Part shown: positions 55,201 to 57,589 of the stretch, one piece after another
How the letters are laid out: each line of letters opens with the position of its first letter
Position numbering within the stretch: the stretch's first letter is position 1
From: Bolinopsis microptera
Taxonomy: Eukaryota; Ctenophora; Tentaculata; Lobata; Bolinopsidae
Direction: 5' to 3'
NCBI RefSeq assembly: GCF_026151205.1
Contig: NC_087077.1
Span: 13,986,983 to 14,050,982 of the forward strand
Length of the DNA stretch: 64,000 nucleotides
Position numbers and translations under genes: made by a program
Notes under the pieces: generated by a model
Seen by the model: the letters and a program-made list of their open reading frames with translations, nothing else
Told to the model about the DNA's origin: nothing
The model's database searches: none

Positions 55201-56594
55201 ATGGCATGTGTTGGACAGATTTTTGTCATGACAATTTTTCGCCATATTTACCCCTCTAGAAAATGACAACATCGTTTAAATTTTTCGCTGTCATGACCAA
55301 ATATACCAAAATACCTCATGTAGGTCCAAAATTTTTATCCAGAAACATTAGTTACATGTTTTACTCCAACCTAGCAGTAACAGATCCCATTAGTATCGCT
55401 TATCTTGGTTAGAACTGTATCCACTAACATGACCTATATTTTGGGGGCCACCTATATTCTGGGGGCCATATACCCGTATAGGCATTTTAAGCCTTAAATC
55501 TGCCATGTTTGGCCCTTTTTTACGATAAATTTTACTAAGTCGTTAAGGCCACATTTCACACCTTAAAACTCAAGACTGAGAGAAATCCTGTTCCAAAAAG
55601 TTTGATCTGATCATCAGCTACACTCACAAGAATTTTTAAAGCGATATCTGATGACCTGGGCGAGTGGTAAAATGTACAACTTTGGTGGTAGGCAAAAATC
55701 CCAATTTTTCTTTTTTCACCTTGTTCGGTCTGTAACTTGGTCATTTATTGTTCAATTATATAATGCTTTAAAGGGTTGTCTTGTACGGAGTGTAAGTAAT
55801 GTTCAGTAAAAAAAATCAGCCAAAAAACTTTTGAAATGGCCGAACTATCGGTATTACAGTGACAGACTTCTCCAAATTTTAAAAATTTTCGAAAAAGAAA
55901 AATATATTTTTTCTCGATGAGGGAGTATTTTTAGAAAATTTTGAAGGTGTGCAATCTTATTCTTTTTGTCTATTTAACCATAATATAAAATAAAATCGAT
56001 GTTCGGAGCAAAAACGGTTTTGGTGTATCTCCCCTTAATGTATGAGGAGAATAGTATTTATTGGCTTAACATCAAGTTTACGTGTAATCAAAACATTTAG
56101 ACCAACAACGTTACTCCCAATAAATACTACAATACTATAAATAACGAAACAAGGTAAGTGTACATTTCCCTGGATCACGCTACACATACATCTACAACTT
56201 ACATTTACAAAAGTAGACTTGGTCCTGAGATTTTTAACTAGATTGAATAACCTGTTGTGGTGGCTTGAATAAACCGTGAATTCTGTAATATGTACGACAA
56301 TTCACGACAATATCAAATTTCAACCCAGATAACAAACCAAGCGGCACGAGAATCACAAACTTTCTTACTCGTATTAAAGTCGTGTACTTGGGGTAAGAAG
56401 TAAGGACATTTATTCTAAACTAATAAACCGTTATCATTCTCAGTAAATATAAAAGGAATGTTACATGCTGCGCATTCAAATTTAACTTGAATATTCGAGA
56501 CAGAACAATATTTCTGAATGTAACTTACGTTAGTTCGTCCAGTTAAGTTGACGATGGCCCGTCGGAAACCGACTTTACTCTCCGTACCTCCCAT
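180..56594 (-). CDS. HID1: HID1 (hid-1 homologue), 17 coding exons, 3' end beyond window
   Basis: HID1 is a peripheral Golgi/trans-Golgi protein needed for dense-core vesicle and neuropeptide sorting. I rebuilt 17 exons on the minus strand: 56529-56594, 52744-52896, 52366-52432, 52072-52238, 51507-51560, 51209-51395, 50903-51072, 50533-50712, 50234-50317, 49332-49422, 45004-45155, 44701-44779, 44077-44138, 29618-29720, 3681-3850, 640-708, 180-302. All have GT-AG junctions and matching phases, summing to 1977 nt (659 codons) with no stop. The protein begins MGGTESK, keeping the Gly2 N-myristoylation context of human HID1, and shows strongly conserved blocks (DDAFWDQFW, DLLFCPDFT, SRIHREEDF, LLLLSGERNFGVRLNK, IFNNIIQYQFDGN, SIIRKR.FHQL, LVGLLPVPHPIL). 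The final exon of about 40 residues must lie left of base 1. Introns 10, 13 and 14 host other genes; intron 1 hosts a 3-kb transposon. Identification is from remembered human HID1, not a search. Confidence 0.95.
575..643. repeat. 34-bp tandem repeat abutting the HID1 exon 16 donor
   Basis: Two full copies and one partial copy of a 34-bp unit, on the minus strand starting CCAAGT and containing CTTAGTAAC twice. The first copy includes the last four exonic bases and the donor itself. Confidence 0.85.
640..708 (-). CDS. HID1: HID1 exon 16
   Basis: Twenty-three codons, phase 0 to 0, encoding VASWRKKLPLQTIMRLLQ then VLVPQ. The donor CCAA|GTAAGT is the first copy of a 34-bp tandem repeat that continues into the intron. 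Confidence 0.93.
1268..2487. repeat. Foldback element with about 300-bp imperfect inverted arms
   Basis: The left arm (about 1268-1570) is inverted as the right arm (about 1797-2487): for example ggtctctcaaacttgaagtc at 1532 pairs with gacttcaagtttgagagacc near 1819, and tttgctcgcgtcctcatgaac pairs with the sequence near 2400. The right arm is longer because a 26-bp tandem array has expanded inside it. No transposase reading frame is present. Confidence 0.8.
1880..2212. repeat. 26-bp tandem array
   Basis: About 12-13 copies of a 26-bp unit made of cttgacagccag and ctagatgacagc(c/a)g. The left arm of the surrounding foldback has only one copy of the unit, so the array expanded after the foldback formed. 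Confidence 0.93.
2836..3345. repeat. Dispersed repeat, copy A
   Basis: About 500 bp that recur in the same orientation at 7536-8110, sharing gatactggcc, taggcattacccggaaaa and caattt.ggc blocks. Copies diverge by substitutions and small indels. The family could not be named. Confidence 0.75.
3681..3850 (-). CDS. HID1: HID1 exon 15
   Basis: A 170-nt exon, phase 1 to 0, starting GNAHLMYSIIRKRHVFHQL, then a variable basic linker, and ending NDEWQPSKEW. It joins exon 14 through the conserved DGN triplet. The long poly-T acceptor tract lies at 3851-3880. Confidence 0.94.
4390..5622 (-). CDS. Class A (rhodopsin-like) G protein-coupled receptor, single exon
   Basis: An intronless 410-residue receptor with seven hydrophobic segments, nested in HID1 intron 14 on the same strand. 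TM1 carries the GN of the class A motif (LLGNIVIMIAI), TM2 has the conserved Asp (HITVSDLCLAVF), and TM7 reads LLNSAVNFFIY, a variant of NPxxY with Phe in place of Pro that is common in invertebrate orphan and peptide-like receptors. The E/DRY motif after TM3 is absent: the equivalent stretch is LNLCKLVIVQFPLR. The N-terminus is short with one NRT glycosylation site; the C-terminal tail of about 85 residues is Ser/Cys-rich. The ligand cannot be inferred. The start MLPENN is the first Met of the frame and leaves a suitable extracellular N-terminus. Confidence 0.85.
   Translation of the reverse strand: MLPENNRTLFGDWCTVRTFLVFTWRCTMLVASLLGNIVIMIAITKHQAIRLGRVTTTLISHITVSDLCLAVFGIGPMLVFTLMGDSGSVDLLCMVSCCALGLFITSSLLLVCVLNLCKLVIVQFPLRCQVWRGRFAHFVASLPWALSVLTVFISMGFNGDTIYFDHRIRSCMFVTKSESLRWFRLVAIVFSMGIPGVLIMISTAWLLYIAHEQAKIHNRNSLQIQSIVTAITIAIAHYLSHFPFSVSFVYNVFIVSDSRFELPSPTMNNGTDQRRMLVEYDDSQSPVSSFMYNYFYLISCLLTLLNSAVNFFIYKASITSFRKCVEEKITRPCLRTTASLFASIASCFSHLDTILAGFATVAPVDNKSRFSENEEGIVNNETVAVSLVNAWENVSSPEVLRNGLVGSSKS
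5640..7060. other. HID1 intron 14, right of the GPCR gene
   Basis: AT-rich intronic sequence and probable GPCR upstream region. Short pieces resemble the dispersed repeat (near 6179 and 6755). I see no supported gene; a 111-codon frame near 6657 has no recognisable feature. Confidence 0.6.
7079..7275. repeat. (TCTG)n microsatellite
   Basis: About 49 copies of tctg with a few tcgg and tatg variants. Open frames on both strands here are artefacts of the repeat. Confidence 0.98.
7536..8110. repeat. Dispersed repeat, copy B
   Basis: Direct-orientation copy of 2836-3345, beginning gatactggccgaggc and containing the taggcattacccggaaaa block. It lies in HID1 intron 14, copy A in intron 15. Confidence 0.75.
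8111..9658. other. HID1 intron 14, left flank of the tandem array
   Basis: No gene recognised. Bases 8600-8735 look like a diverged version of the start of intron 4 of the tandem gene (compare 11990-12115), suggesting an old unit fragment split by later sequence. Confidence 0.5.
9968..10408 (+). pseudogene. Array unit 0: exons 5-6 only
   Basis: Exon 5 (9968-10092) and exon 6 (10244-10408) are intact and identical in reading to later copies, but exons 1-4 are missing upstream. It is the left breakpoint of the array, so it is a gene fragment unless an unseen upstream exon uses it. Confidence 0.8.
10828..12876 (+). CDS. Unrecognised secreted protein, array copy 1
   Basis: Exons 10828-10870, 10982-11137, 11285-11385, 11585-11852, 12436-12560 and 12712-12876 join in phase to 858 nt (285 residues). 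Residues 1-14 (MLITLIFLIGSASA) are a signal peptide. The mature part has a helical Cys-bearing N-terminal region (QECPRILETAG), an acidic middle, a Trp/Asn-rich exon 4 (RNMNRTWWGITNYD, then CDC), a Gly/Tyr/Phe-rich stretch flanked by REKR (196-199) and KR (214-215), and a charged C-terminal helix ending FMFCMLN. NRT and NKT are possible glycosylation sites. The dibasic sites suggest proprotein cleavage, but neither peptide ends in an amidation Gly. I recognise no family. Copy-specific changes: Ala to Ser in the signal peptide, Thr to Ala in exon 2. Confidence 0.8.
13302..15641 (+). CDS. Unrecognised secreted protein, array copy 2
   Basis: Exons 13302-13344, 13456-13611, 13732-13832, 14031-14298, 15201-15325 and 15477-15641; same 285-residue layout as copy 1, with GAASA in the signal peptide. 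Intron 4 carries a 319-bp direct duplication (first repeat from about 14586, second from 14905) that copies the exon 5 acceptor and 19 bases of exon 5, leaving a decoy exon start at 14882. Confidence 0.8.
16067..18552 (+). CDS. Unrecognised secreted protein, array copy 3
   Basis: Exons 16067-16109, 16221-16376, 16497-16597, 16796-17063, 18112-18236 and 18388-18552. The reading frame is intact. Intron 4 has the 319-bp duplication and, only in this copy, a 146-bp dispersed repeat inserted at 17872-18017, which explains the 2911-bp period. Confidence 0.8.
17872..18017. mobile_element. 146-bp dispersed repeat inserted in array copy 3
   Basis: Present only in this unit, splitting gattttt|aaattatcag. 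It is about 85-90% identical to 50092-50232 and contains cgccatcacggatcgggaaa and agcggccgc. No clear target duplication or tRNA-type A/B boxes are visible, so class (SINE or MITE) is open. Confidence 0.75.
18978..21317 (+). CDS. Unrecognised secreted protein, array copy 4
   Basis: Exons 18978-19020, 19132-19287, 19408-19508, 19707-19974, 20877-21001 and 21153-21317. The frame is intact and the 319-bp intron 4 duplication is present. Coding sequence appears identical to copies 2 and 3. Confidence 0.8.
21743..23763 (+). CDS. Unrecognised secreted protein, array copy 5
   Basis: Exons 21743-21785, 21897-22052, 22173-22273, 22472-22739, 23323-23447 and 23599-23763. The intron 4 duplication is absent. 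One coding change lies in the dibasic-flanked peptide (GYGFGGG to GYSFGGG). Confidence 0.8.
24179..26190 (+). CDS. Array copy 6, altered C-terminus
   Basis: Exons 24179-24221, 24333-24488, 24609-24709, 24908-25175, 25759-25883 and 26035-26190. Exons 1-5 are intact (Asp to Asn in GGGYNFGW). In exon 6 a 7-bp insertion (attgtag) shifts the frame and a 36-bp deletion between acta repeats removes the usual end, so about 28 C-terminal residues are replaced before a new stop at 26188. Likely a decaying copy, but it could still give a 282-residue protein. Confidence 0.7.
26586..27594 (+). pseudogene. Array copy 7, exon 4 deleted, stop in exon 2
   Basis: Exon 1 (26586-26628) is intact. Exon 2 (from 26740) has a 12-bp deletion and a CGA-to-TGA change, so the frame stops after SIHQDA. 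A deletion joins the middle of exon 3 (from 27004) directly to late intron 4; that junction reads open straight into exon 5 (ending 27278). Exon 6 (27430-27594) is the intact form. Confidence 0.85.
28010..29009 (+). pseudogene. Array copy 8, exon 4 deleted, stop in exon 2
   Basis: Same lesions as copy 7 (exon 1 28010-28052, exon 2 from 28164 with TGA, fused exon 3/5 from 28428 to 28702), but exon 6 (28854-29009) is the frameshifted, shortened form seen in copy 6. The mosaic of lesions shows exchange between units. Confidence 0.85.
29010..29617. other. Degenerate right end of the tandem array
   Basis: Two diverged direct copies (29155-29225 and 29330-29400) of the sequence following exon 6, sharing gatgaggtctagttttctta and ttcgcttgatgct. 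No coding content. HID1 exon 14 follows. Confidence 0.7.
29618..29720 (-). CDS. HID1: HID1 exon 14
   Basis: A 103-nt exon, phase 0 to 1, encoding AFSTPWFLFANHTNYHLVF then FLLEIFNNIIQYQFD. It is followed by the 25.8-kb intron 14 carrying the GPCR gene and the tandem gene array. Confidence 0.94.
29721..32399. other. HID1 intron 13, proximal part
   Basis: No gene recognised on either strand. Contains a short 9-10-bp minisatellite (ccaggttac/ccaggttt) at 31082-31131. Confidence 0.6.
32400..32835. repeat. 22-bp minisatellite, left block
   Basis: About 20 copies of gtgtagctccgtagttaccgga with c/a variation. An identical-type array of the same length follows the retrotransposon at 36507-36942. Confidence 0.96.
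34013..36307. mobile_element. Non-autonomous TIR element, copy A (poly-G ends, 6-bp TSD)
   Basis: Flanked by the 6-bp duplication ATTAAA (34007-34012, 36308-36313) inside a retrotransposon reading frame. Ends are inverted: poly-G, then TGTCA(C/T)GTCCGTCTATGT. Inside lie a 20-bp subterminal array (cggacattgg units, 34100-34260), 1.7 kb of purine-rich sequence, and a second array of atgtccgcct units. No transposase frame is present. A second copy lies at 59781-62636. Confidence 0.92.
34267..35990. repeat. Polypurine tract, copy A
   Basis: About 1.7 kb built from ggaggaggactgaggagg-like units with only scattered pyrimidines. Open frames rich in Ser/Pro or Glu/Arg here are composition artefacts. 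Confidence 0.95.
36507..36942. repeat. 22-bp minisatellite, right block
   Basis: About 20 copies of the same 22-bp unit as 32400-32835. The retrotransposon therefore sits within, or between two halves of, one array. It is joined to the left side by aaccaaagt repeats that probably form the LINE tail. Confidence 0.95.
38366..38455. repeat. 14-bp minisatellite (ttatcagttaccag)
   Basis: Alternating ttatcag and ttaccag heptamers for about 90 bp. Confidence 0.95.
38712..38930. repeat. Minisatellite of 14- and 23-bp units
   Basis: Repeated ttaaccttaccata, some copies extended by ttatttatt. About 13 copies, shortly upstream of the dehydratase-like gene. Confidence 0.95.
39247..43581 (+). CDS. PLP-dependent serine/threonine dehydratase-like protein, divergent
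   Basis: Nine exons: 39247-39373, 39601-39779, 39992-40132, 40269-40388, 40565-40715, 42655-42755, 42916-43129, 43271-43388, 43479-43581. They join in phase to 1254 nt (417 residues). The fold-type II signature is clear: the PLP lysine (Lys119) in FQKSGSYKIRG, later VIAGYGTLG, a FERLKIVVDENAAACVAAL helix, and the C-terminal TGGN (391-394). Two cofactor-binding motifs are altered: SSGNHGQA is replaced by TSGAGEFAEA (about 154-163), and the Gly-rich phosphate loop is AGDGTL (258-263). No ACT domain is seen. It is either a pseudoenzyme or has changed chemistry; serine racemase, threonine dehydratase and serine dehydratase are all possible relatives. The first coding exon is low-complexity, so the start is the least certain part. 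The gene lies inside HID1 intron 13, and its intron 5 contains a cathepsin gene. Confidence 0.85.
40967..42217 (-). CDS. Cathepsin-like cysteine protease (C1A) with C-terminal ShKT domain
   Basis: A single-exon 416-residue secreted protease on the minus strand, within intron 5 of the dehydratase-like gene. Residues 1-22 are a signal peptide; about 30-100 form an I29-type inhibitory propeptide; a short TPDD/TLDD repeat (113-128) precedes the mature enzyme at about 130. Catalytic residues are present: Gln148 and Cys154 in NQDGCGACWTFG, His293 in NHAVAAVAY, and Asn309 in KNSWGGDWG. The Ser that normally follows CG is Ala. After an acidic region and a Pro/Thr-rich linker (363-383) comes a six-Cys ShKT module (Cys387, 394, 399, 409, 413, 416). 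The ShKT addition is frequent in cnidarian and nematode proteases. Substrate is unknown. Confidence 0.93.
   Translation of the reverse strand: MELFLTMLSLILITSLLGPALACSDDKPSPSQRFQNFLKQSGNKYVSTKERVLRYKIFSQNLAVIKDLNSQNLGYTTTTNKFAVMTTQEIELYHGVNKTRENQLHPVSNHDNTPDDNTPDDVTLDDVTALPDSVSWIDSGHVTSVKNQDGCGACWTFGPTVAIEGAYKTLTGKLKQFSNQELLDCVYDAHTYNACHGGVESRAIQFVMSRKRLGMWRDYPYEPVDKRCRSAGKPDGLIGAKVTGFSRNDGSEAGTISRLSQGPLSVAFHAVLSVHFYESGIYRSDKCNGAANHAVAAVAYSPHYILIKNSWGGDWGDQGLFKFARENYACGIHLPDNNFMVQMEPTGEADDDKEDEALVYERQPTVRPPTVPMPTVSAPTTSSGDVCRDRIESCLTYFCGFYPNYKTDCKKTCGHC
43429..43452. repeat. Poly-C run in an intron of the dehydratase-like gene
   Basis: About 22 consecutive C bases between exons 8 and 9, close to the exon 9 acceptor. 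Its true length may be uncertain in the assembly. Confidence 0.9.
43594..43640. promoter_or_regulatory. Cluster of three CRE-like sites
   Basis: CGACGTCA (43594), TGACGTCA (43613) and TGACGTCA (43633) lie just after the dehydratase-like stop codon. Further perfect sites occur at 40221 and, inside exon 4, at 40279. Binding by CREB/ATF-type factors is inference from the motif only. Confidence 0.4.
43641..44076. other. HID1 intron 13, distal end
   Basis: AT-rich sequence between the dehydratase-like gene and HID1 exon 13. Nothing recognised. Confidence 0.6.
44077..44138 (-). CDS. HID1: HID1 exon 13
   Basis: A 62-nt exon, phase 1 to 0, encoding ISPYLKQMCMVSSSKLMHLL then E. It aligns with SPYLKSL...KLLHLLE of human HID1. 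The 14.4-kb intron 13 that follows holds a retrotransposon and two genes. Confidence 0.88.
44139..44700. other. HID1 intron 12
   Basis: AT-rich intron. An (ATTAA)n run at about 44640-44683 lies immediately inside the exon 12 donor. No other feature. Confidence 0.7.
44701..44779 (-). CDS. HID1: HID1 exon 12
   Basis: A 79-nt exon, phase 0 to 1, encoding VFHKIITCGHHRLQPLFDC and ILTIIVN. The donor is GTAAGT, with an (ATTAA)n run starting about 17 bp into the intron. Confidence 0.9.
45004..45155 (-). CDS. HID1: HID1 exon 11
   Basis: A 152-nt exon, phase 1 to 0, containing GLMHVGVFILLLLSGERNF and VRLNKLYLTRVPMDLPIFTG, the most conserved core of the family. The donor GTGGGT is followed by imperfect repeats of about 9 bp. 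Confidence 0.94.
45156..46603. other. HID1 intron 10, downstream part
   Basis: No gene recognised. It holds a small perfect palindrome (45416-45442, 12-bp arms around gta) and a long perfect hairpin (45587-45668). Confidence 0.6.
45587..45668. repeat. Perfect 38-bp hairpin
   Basis: Arms 45587-45624 and 45631-45668 are perfect reverse complements separated by tggccc. A transcript would fold into a 38-bp stem with a 6-nt loop. It could be a microRNA-type precursor, a tiny foldback element or a recent inverted duplication. Confidence 0.95.
46604..49096 (+). pseudogene. Unrecognised six-exon gene, exon 3 frameshifted by a transposon insertion
   Basis: Exons: 46604-46658 (tentative first exon, MADSDFITKLRQ), 47359-47493, 47615-47774, 48091-48179, 48390-48506, 48650-49096. 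Without a 49-bp insertion in exon 3 they join in phase to 954 nt (317 residues). The predicted protein is basic and soluble, without signal peptide or membrane segment: TYAALEHNK, then TKQIRDFYRKQLHRQ, a Pro-rich conserved-looking block (LSPDVNLRYPEELFERHLHK, FVRPNILPDIVPTIYK, LLPWCPENYLPHS) and a Lys-rich tail. I do not recognise the family. It lies in HID1 intron 10 on the opposite strand. Exon 3 carries a 41-bp hAT-like element plus 8-bp duplication, shifting the frame to a stop soon after; this may be an allele, a true pseudogene, or avoided by splicing. Confidence 0.7.
47645..47685. mobile_element. 41-bp hAT-like micro-element with 8-bp TSD
   Basis: Starts CAGGGGCG and ends CGCCCCTG (perfect 8-bp TIR), flanked by the exact 8-bp duplication ctcgtcct (47637-47644, 47686-47693). 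CAGGGGCG-type ends with 8-bp duplications are the hallmark of hAT transposons. The element is GC-rich and far too small to encode anything. Confidence 0.88.
49332..49422 (-). CDS. HID1: HID1 exon 10
   Basis: A 91-nt exon, phase 0 to 1, encoding KFLFYVLKTSDVLDVLVPIL and then YYLTESRNDP. The donor is GTTAGT. The following intron of about 4.2 kb contains an opposite-strand gene. Confidence 0.91.
49423..50233. other. HID1 intron 9
   Basis: Contains a GC-rich run of cgtgcga/cgtgcg motifs (about 49738-49790) and the dispersed short repeat at 50092-50232. No gene recognised. Confidence 0.65.
50092..50232. mobile_element. Dispersed short repeat (second copy)
   Basis: Homologous to the 146-bp insertion at 17872-18017, from tgtcactccgccatat to gcggccgcatttcttgtt. 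Its end abuts the HID1 exon 9 splice donor. Confidence 0.75.
50234..50317 (-). CDS. HID1: HID1 exon 9
   Basis: Twenty-eight codons, phase 0 to 0, encoding TYLPNSCKKIGFHEE and LLVLFWKMCDYNK. The donor GTAAAC is followed at once by a dispersed short repeat occupying the start of intron 9. Confidence 0.92.
50533..50712 (-). CDS. HID1: HID1 exon 8
   Basis: Sixty codons, phase 0 to 0, including AQVLMVILDHESAS and FLSRIHREEDFHFIL and ending NNPLLQ. The linker between these blocks is shorter than in human HID1. Confidence 0.93.
50903..51072 (-). CDS. HID1: HID1 exon 7
   Basis: A 170-nt exon, phase 1 to 0, including SIENKHALPLFTSLLN and YGLPYQHVMFSDHREQLVE. Both splice sites are canonical. Confidence 0.92.
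51209..51395 (-). CDS. HID1: HID1 exon 6
   Basis: A 187-nt exon, phase 0 to 1, including IWEKGVGFAYS and RTEILKLLLTCFSETMY. A second in-frame acceptor exists 21 nt inside the exon (before GACACG), so the first seven residues could be alternatively spliced. Confidence 0.91.
51507..51560 (-). CDS. HID1: HID1 exon 5
   Basis: Eighteen codons, phase 0 to 0, encoding DLLFCPDFTIVAPATVGP. The acceptor has a good pyrimidine tract ending TTCAG and the donor is GTAAGT. Confidence 0.92.
51657..51731. repeat. Imperfect 30-bp hairpin in HID1 intron 4
   Basis: gttggtgattttattctg... pairs with ...agaataaaatccccaac around a 15-nt loop, with a few mismatches. It is a possible small-RNA precursor or foldback remnant. 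Confidence 0.8.
52072..52238 (-). CDS. HID1: HID1 exon 4
   Basis: A 167-nt exon, phase 1 to 0, with the blocks LNCVRLLTRLIPFVFE and EEWRSFFWS and ending in LAQILLKKLS. The donor is GTAAGC. Confidence 0.92.
52366..52432 (-). CDS. HID1: HID1 exon 3
   Basis: A 67-nt exon, phase 0 to 1, encoding AVEKLDSSV through SLSEQAI. AVEKL matches the human protein; the rest is a variable linker. It was too short to stand out as an open frame and was placed by homology and phase. Confidence 0.88.
52744..52896 (-). CDS. HID1: HID1 exon 2
   Basis: Fifty-one codons, phase 0 to 0, running from QTIDTSDDAFWDQFW to REESPANFMTLIYK. The acceptor follows TTCCAG and the donor is GTAATT. DDAFWDQFW is the signature N-terminal block of the family. 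Confidence 0.93.
52970..56038. mobile_element. 3.07-kb TIR element bounded by TTAA, in HID1 intron 1
   Basis: Begins TTAAGGGGAGATACACC and ends with its exact complement. Arms of about 565 bp (52970-53530 and 55474-56038) are nearly identical; the same 62-codon frame appears in both arms, differing at one residue. TTAA at both ends could be the target duplication, as in piggyBac-like elements, although GGGG rather than CCY termini are unusual. The interior has a nested hairpin (53525-53625 against 53737-53829) and eight copies of a 17-bp motif. No transposase frame is present. Confidence 0.9.
53837..55467. repeat. Eight interspersed 17-bp motifs inside the TTAA element
   Basis: CCTATATTCTGGGGGCC occurs at 54367, 55056 (one mismatch), 55080, 55433 (one mismatch) and 55451, and inverted at 53837, 54021 and 54192. 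All inverted copies lie on the left and all direct copies on the right. Confidence 0.92.
56529..56594 (-). CDS. HID1: HID1 exon 1 (start codon)
   Basis: This 22-codon exon starts with ATG at 56594 and encodes MGGTESKVGFRRAIVNLTGR plus two residues. It ends at a strong donor, GTAAGT, in phase 0. Gly2 and Ser6 fit N-myristoylation. The exon sits just downstream of a CCAAT-rich region. Confidence 0.9.
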
Positions 56595-57589
56595 TTAGCC
56601 AATCGCGATGAAGTACCTCACAGAATGAACCAATCAAAGGATCGTATTCGAATCACGTGACAGAGTTTGGCCAATCAAGGAGAGCTGTCTTTGACACAAA
56701 TGTCAAATGAGCTTGTTGGATGTTGCTCAGGTTCTTCTTAACATAGCTTCAACCTTTAGCTACACGTTATGAATTGTTAGATTTTTAGTATAGTTAAATT
56801 AAACAGATTGTTAGATATTCAATCTAGCTAAATTTAATAGATTGTAACATGTTAATAATTAAGAATATCAGAACACGTTGAATATGACATCATGTCAAAC
56901 TAGGAGGTGAAACTGAAAGATGATATGAAAGTGACAGGGGACCCAAACACTGAGCTCGATATCGCAACGCGGCTGTATTGTATTTCAATGATAGCTTATC
57001 GTTCGTACATTTGCTTGCTTTTCCTAACACTTTAAATACTAGCGTAAAAGCACACGAAAACGTGGATTTGATCGTTCTTAGGTTGTCATAAATTAGTCTT
57101 AAGTTGGAATCGTTCATATCTTATCAATTATTGCAATTATTCCAATTATTGCAATCATGCTTATATGAGTATTAGGATTCTATGATGCAGTTGATATCAA
57201 ATTTAAGTTAGTTTGATAACTAAAACATTGTATTGGAGTACAATATGTATTGTACAAAGATAATTCTCTGAATTATATATACATATTATTGTACTCCAAT
57301 ACAATGTTTTAACGTCATTTTGATCGGTTTTGTTGATATTACGCTGTGTTTAGTAAGAGCAACATTTTAATTGGCTGTATCTTCGGTTGTGTAGGATATT
57401 TTTTGACGCGATTTAAACTTACTAACAAAAAATACTATAAGCTTCCTCCCTATGACCACGGGTTTTCTAGTATGTATATAAAGTAATCTTAACCTTTATG
57501 TTGAATAACGAGTCTATTACATAATTAACAAATTCATTGTAAACGTGTATAGTAGCTAGTATATTGGCTAACAAACACATTGTAACAGA
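56595..57589. promoter_or_regulatory. Divergent promoter region between HID1 and the coiled-coil membrane protein gene
   Basis: Upstream of the HID1 start are three CCAAT boxes (56599-56603, 56630-56634, 56671-56675) and the palindrome TCACGTGA (56653-56660), a USF/TFEB-type E-box. The opposite gene starts 1 kb away. A hairpin lies at 57221-57311. Promoter function is inference from position and motifs. Confidence 0.55.
57221..57311. repeat. 24-bp perfect inverted repeat
   Basis: taaaacattgtattggagta plus caat (57221-57244) is exactly inverted at 57288-57311, separated by 43 bp of AT-rich sequence. It may be a miniature foldback element. Confidence 0.93.
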
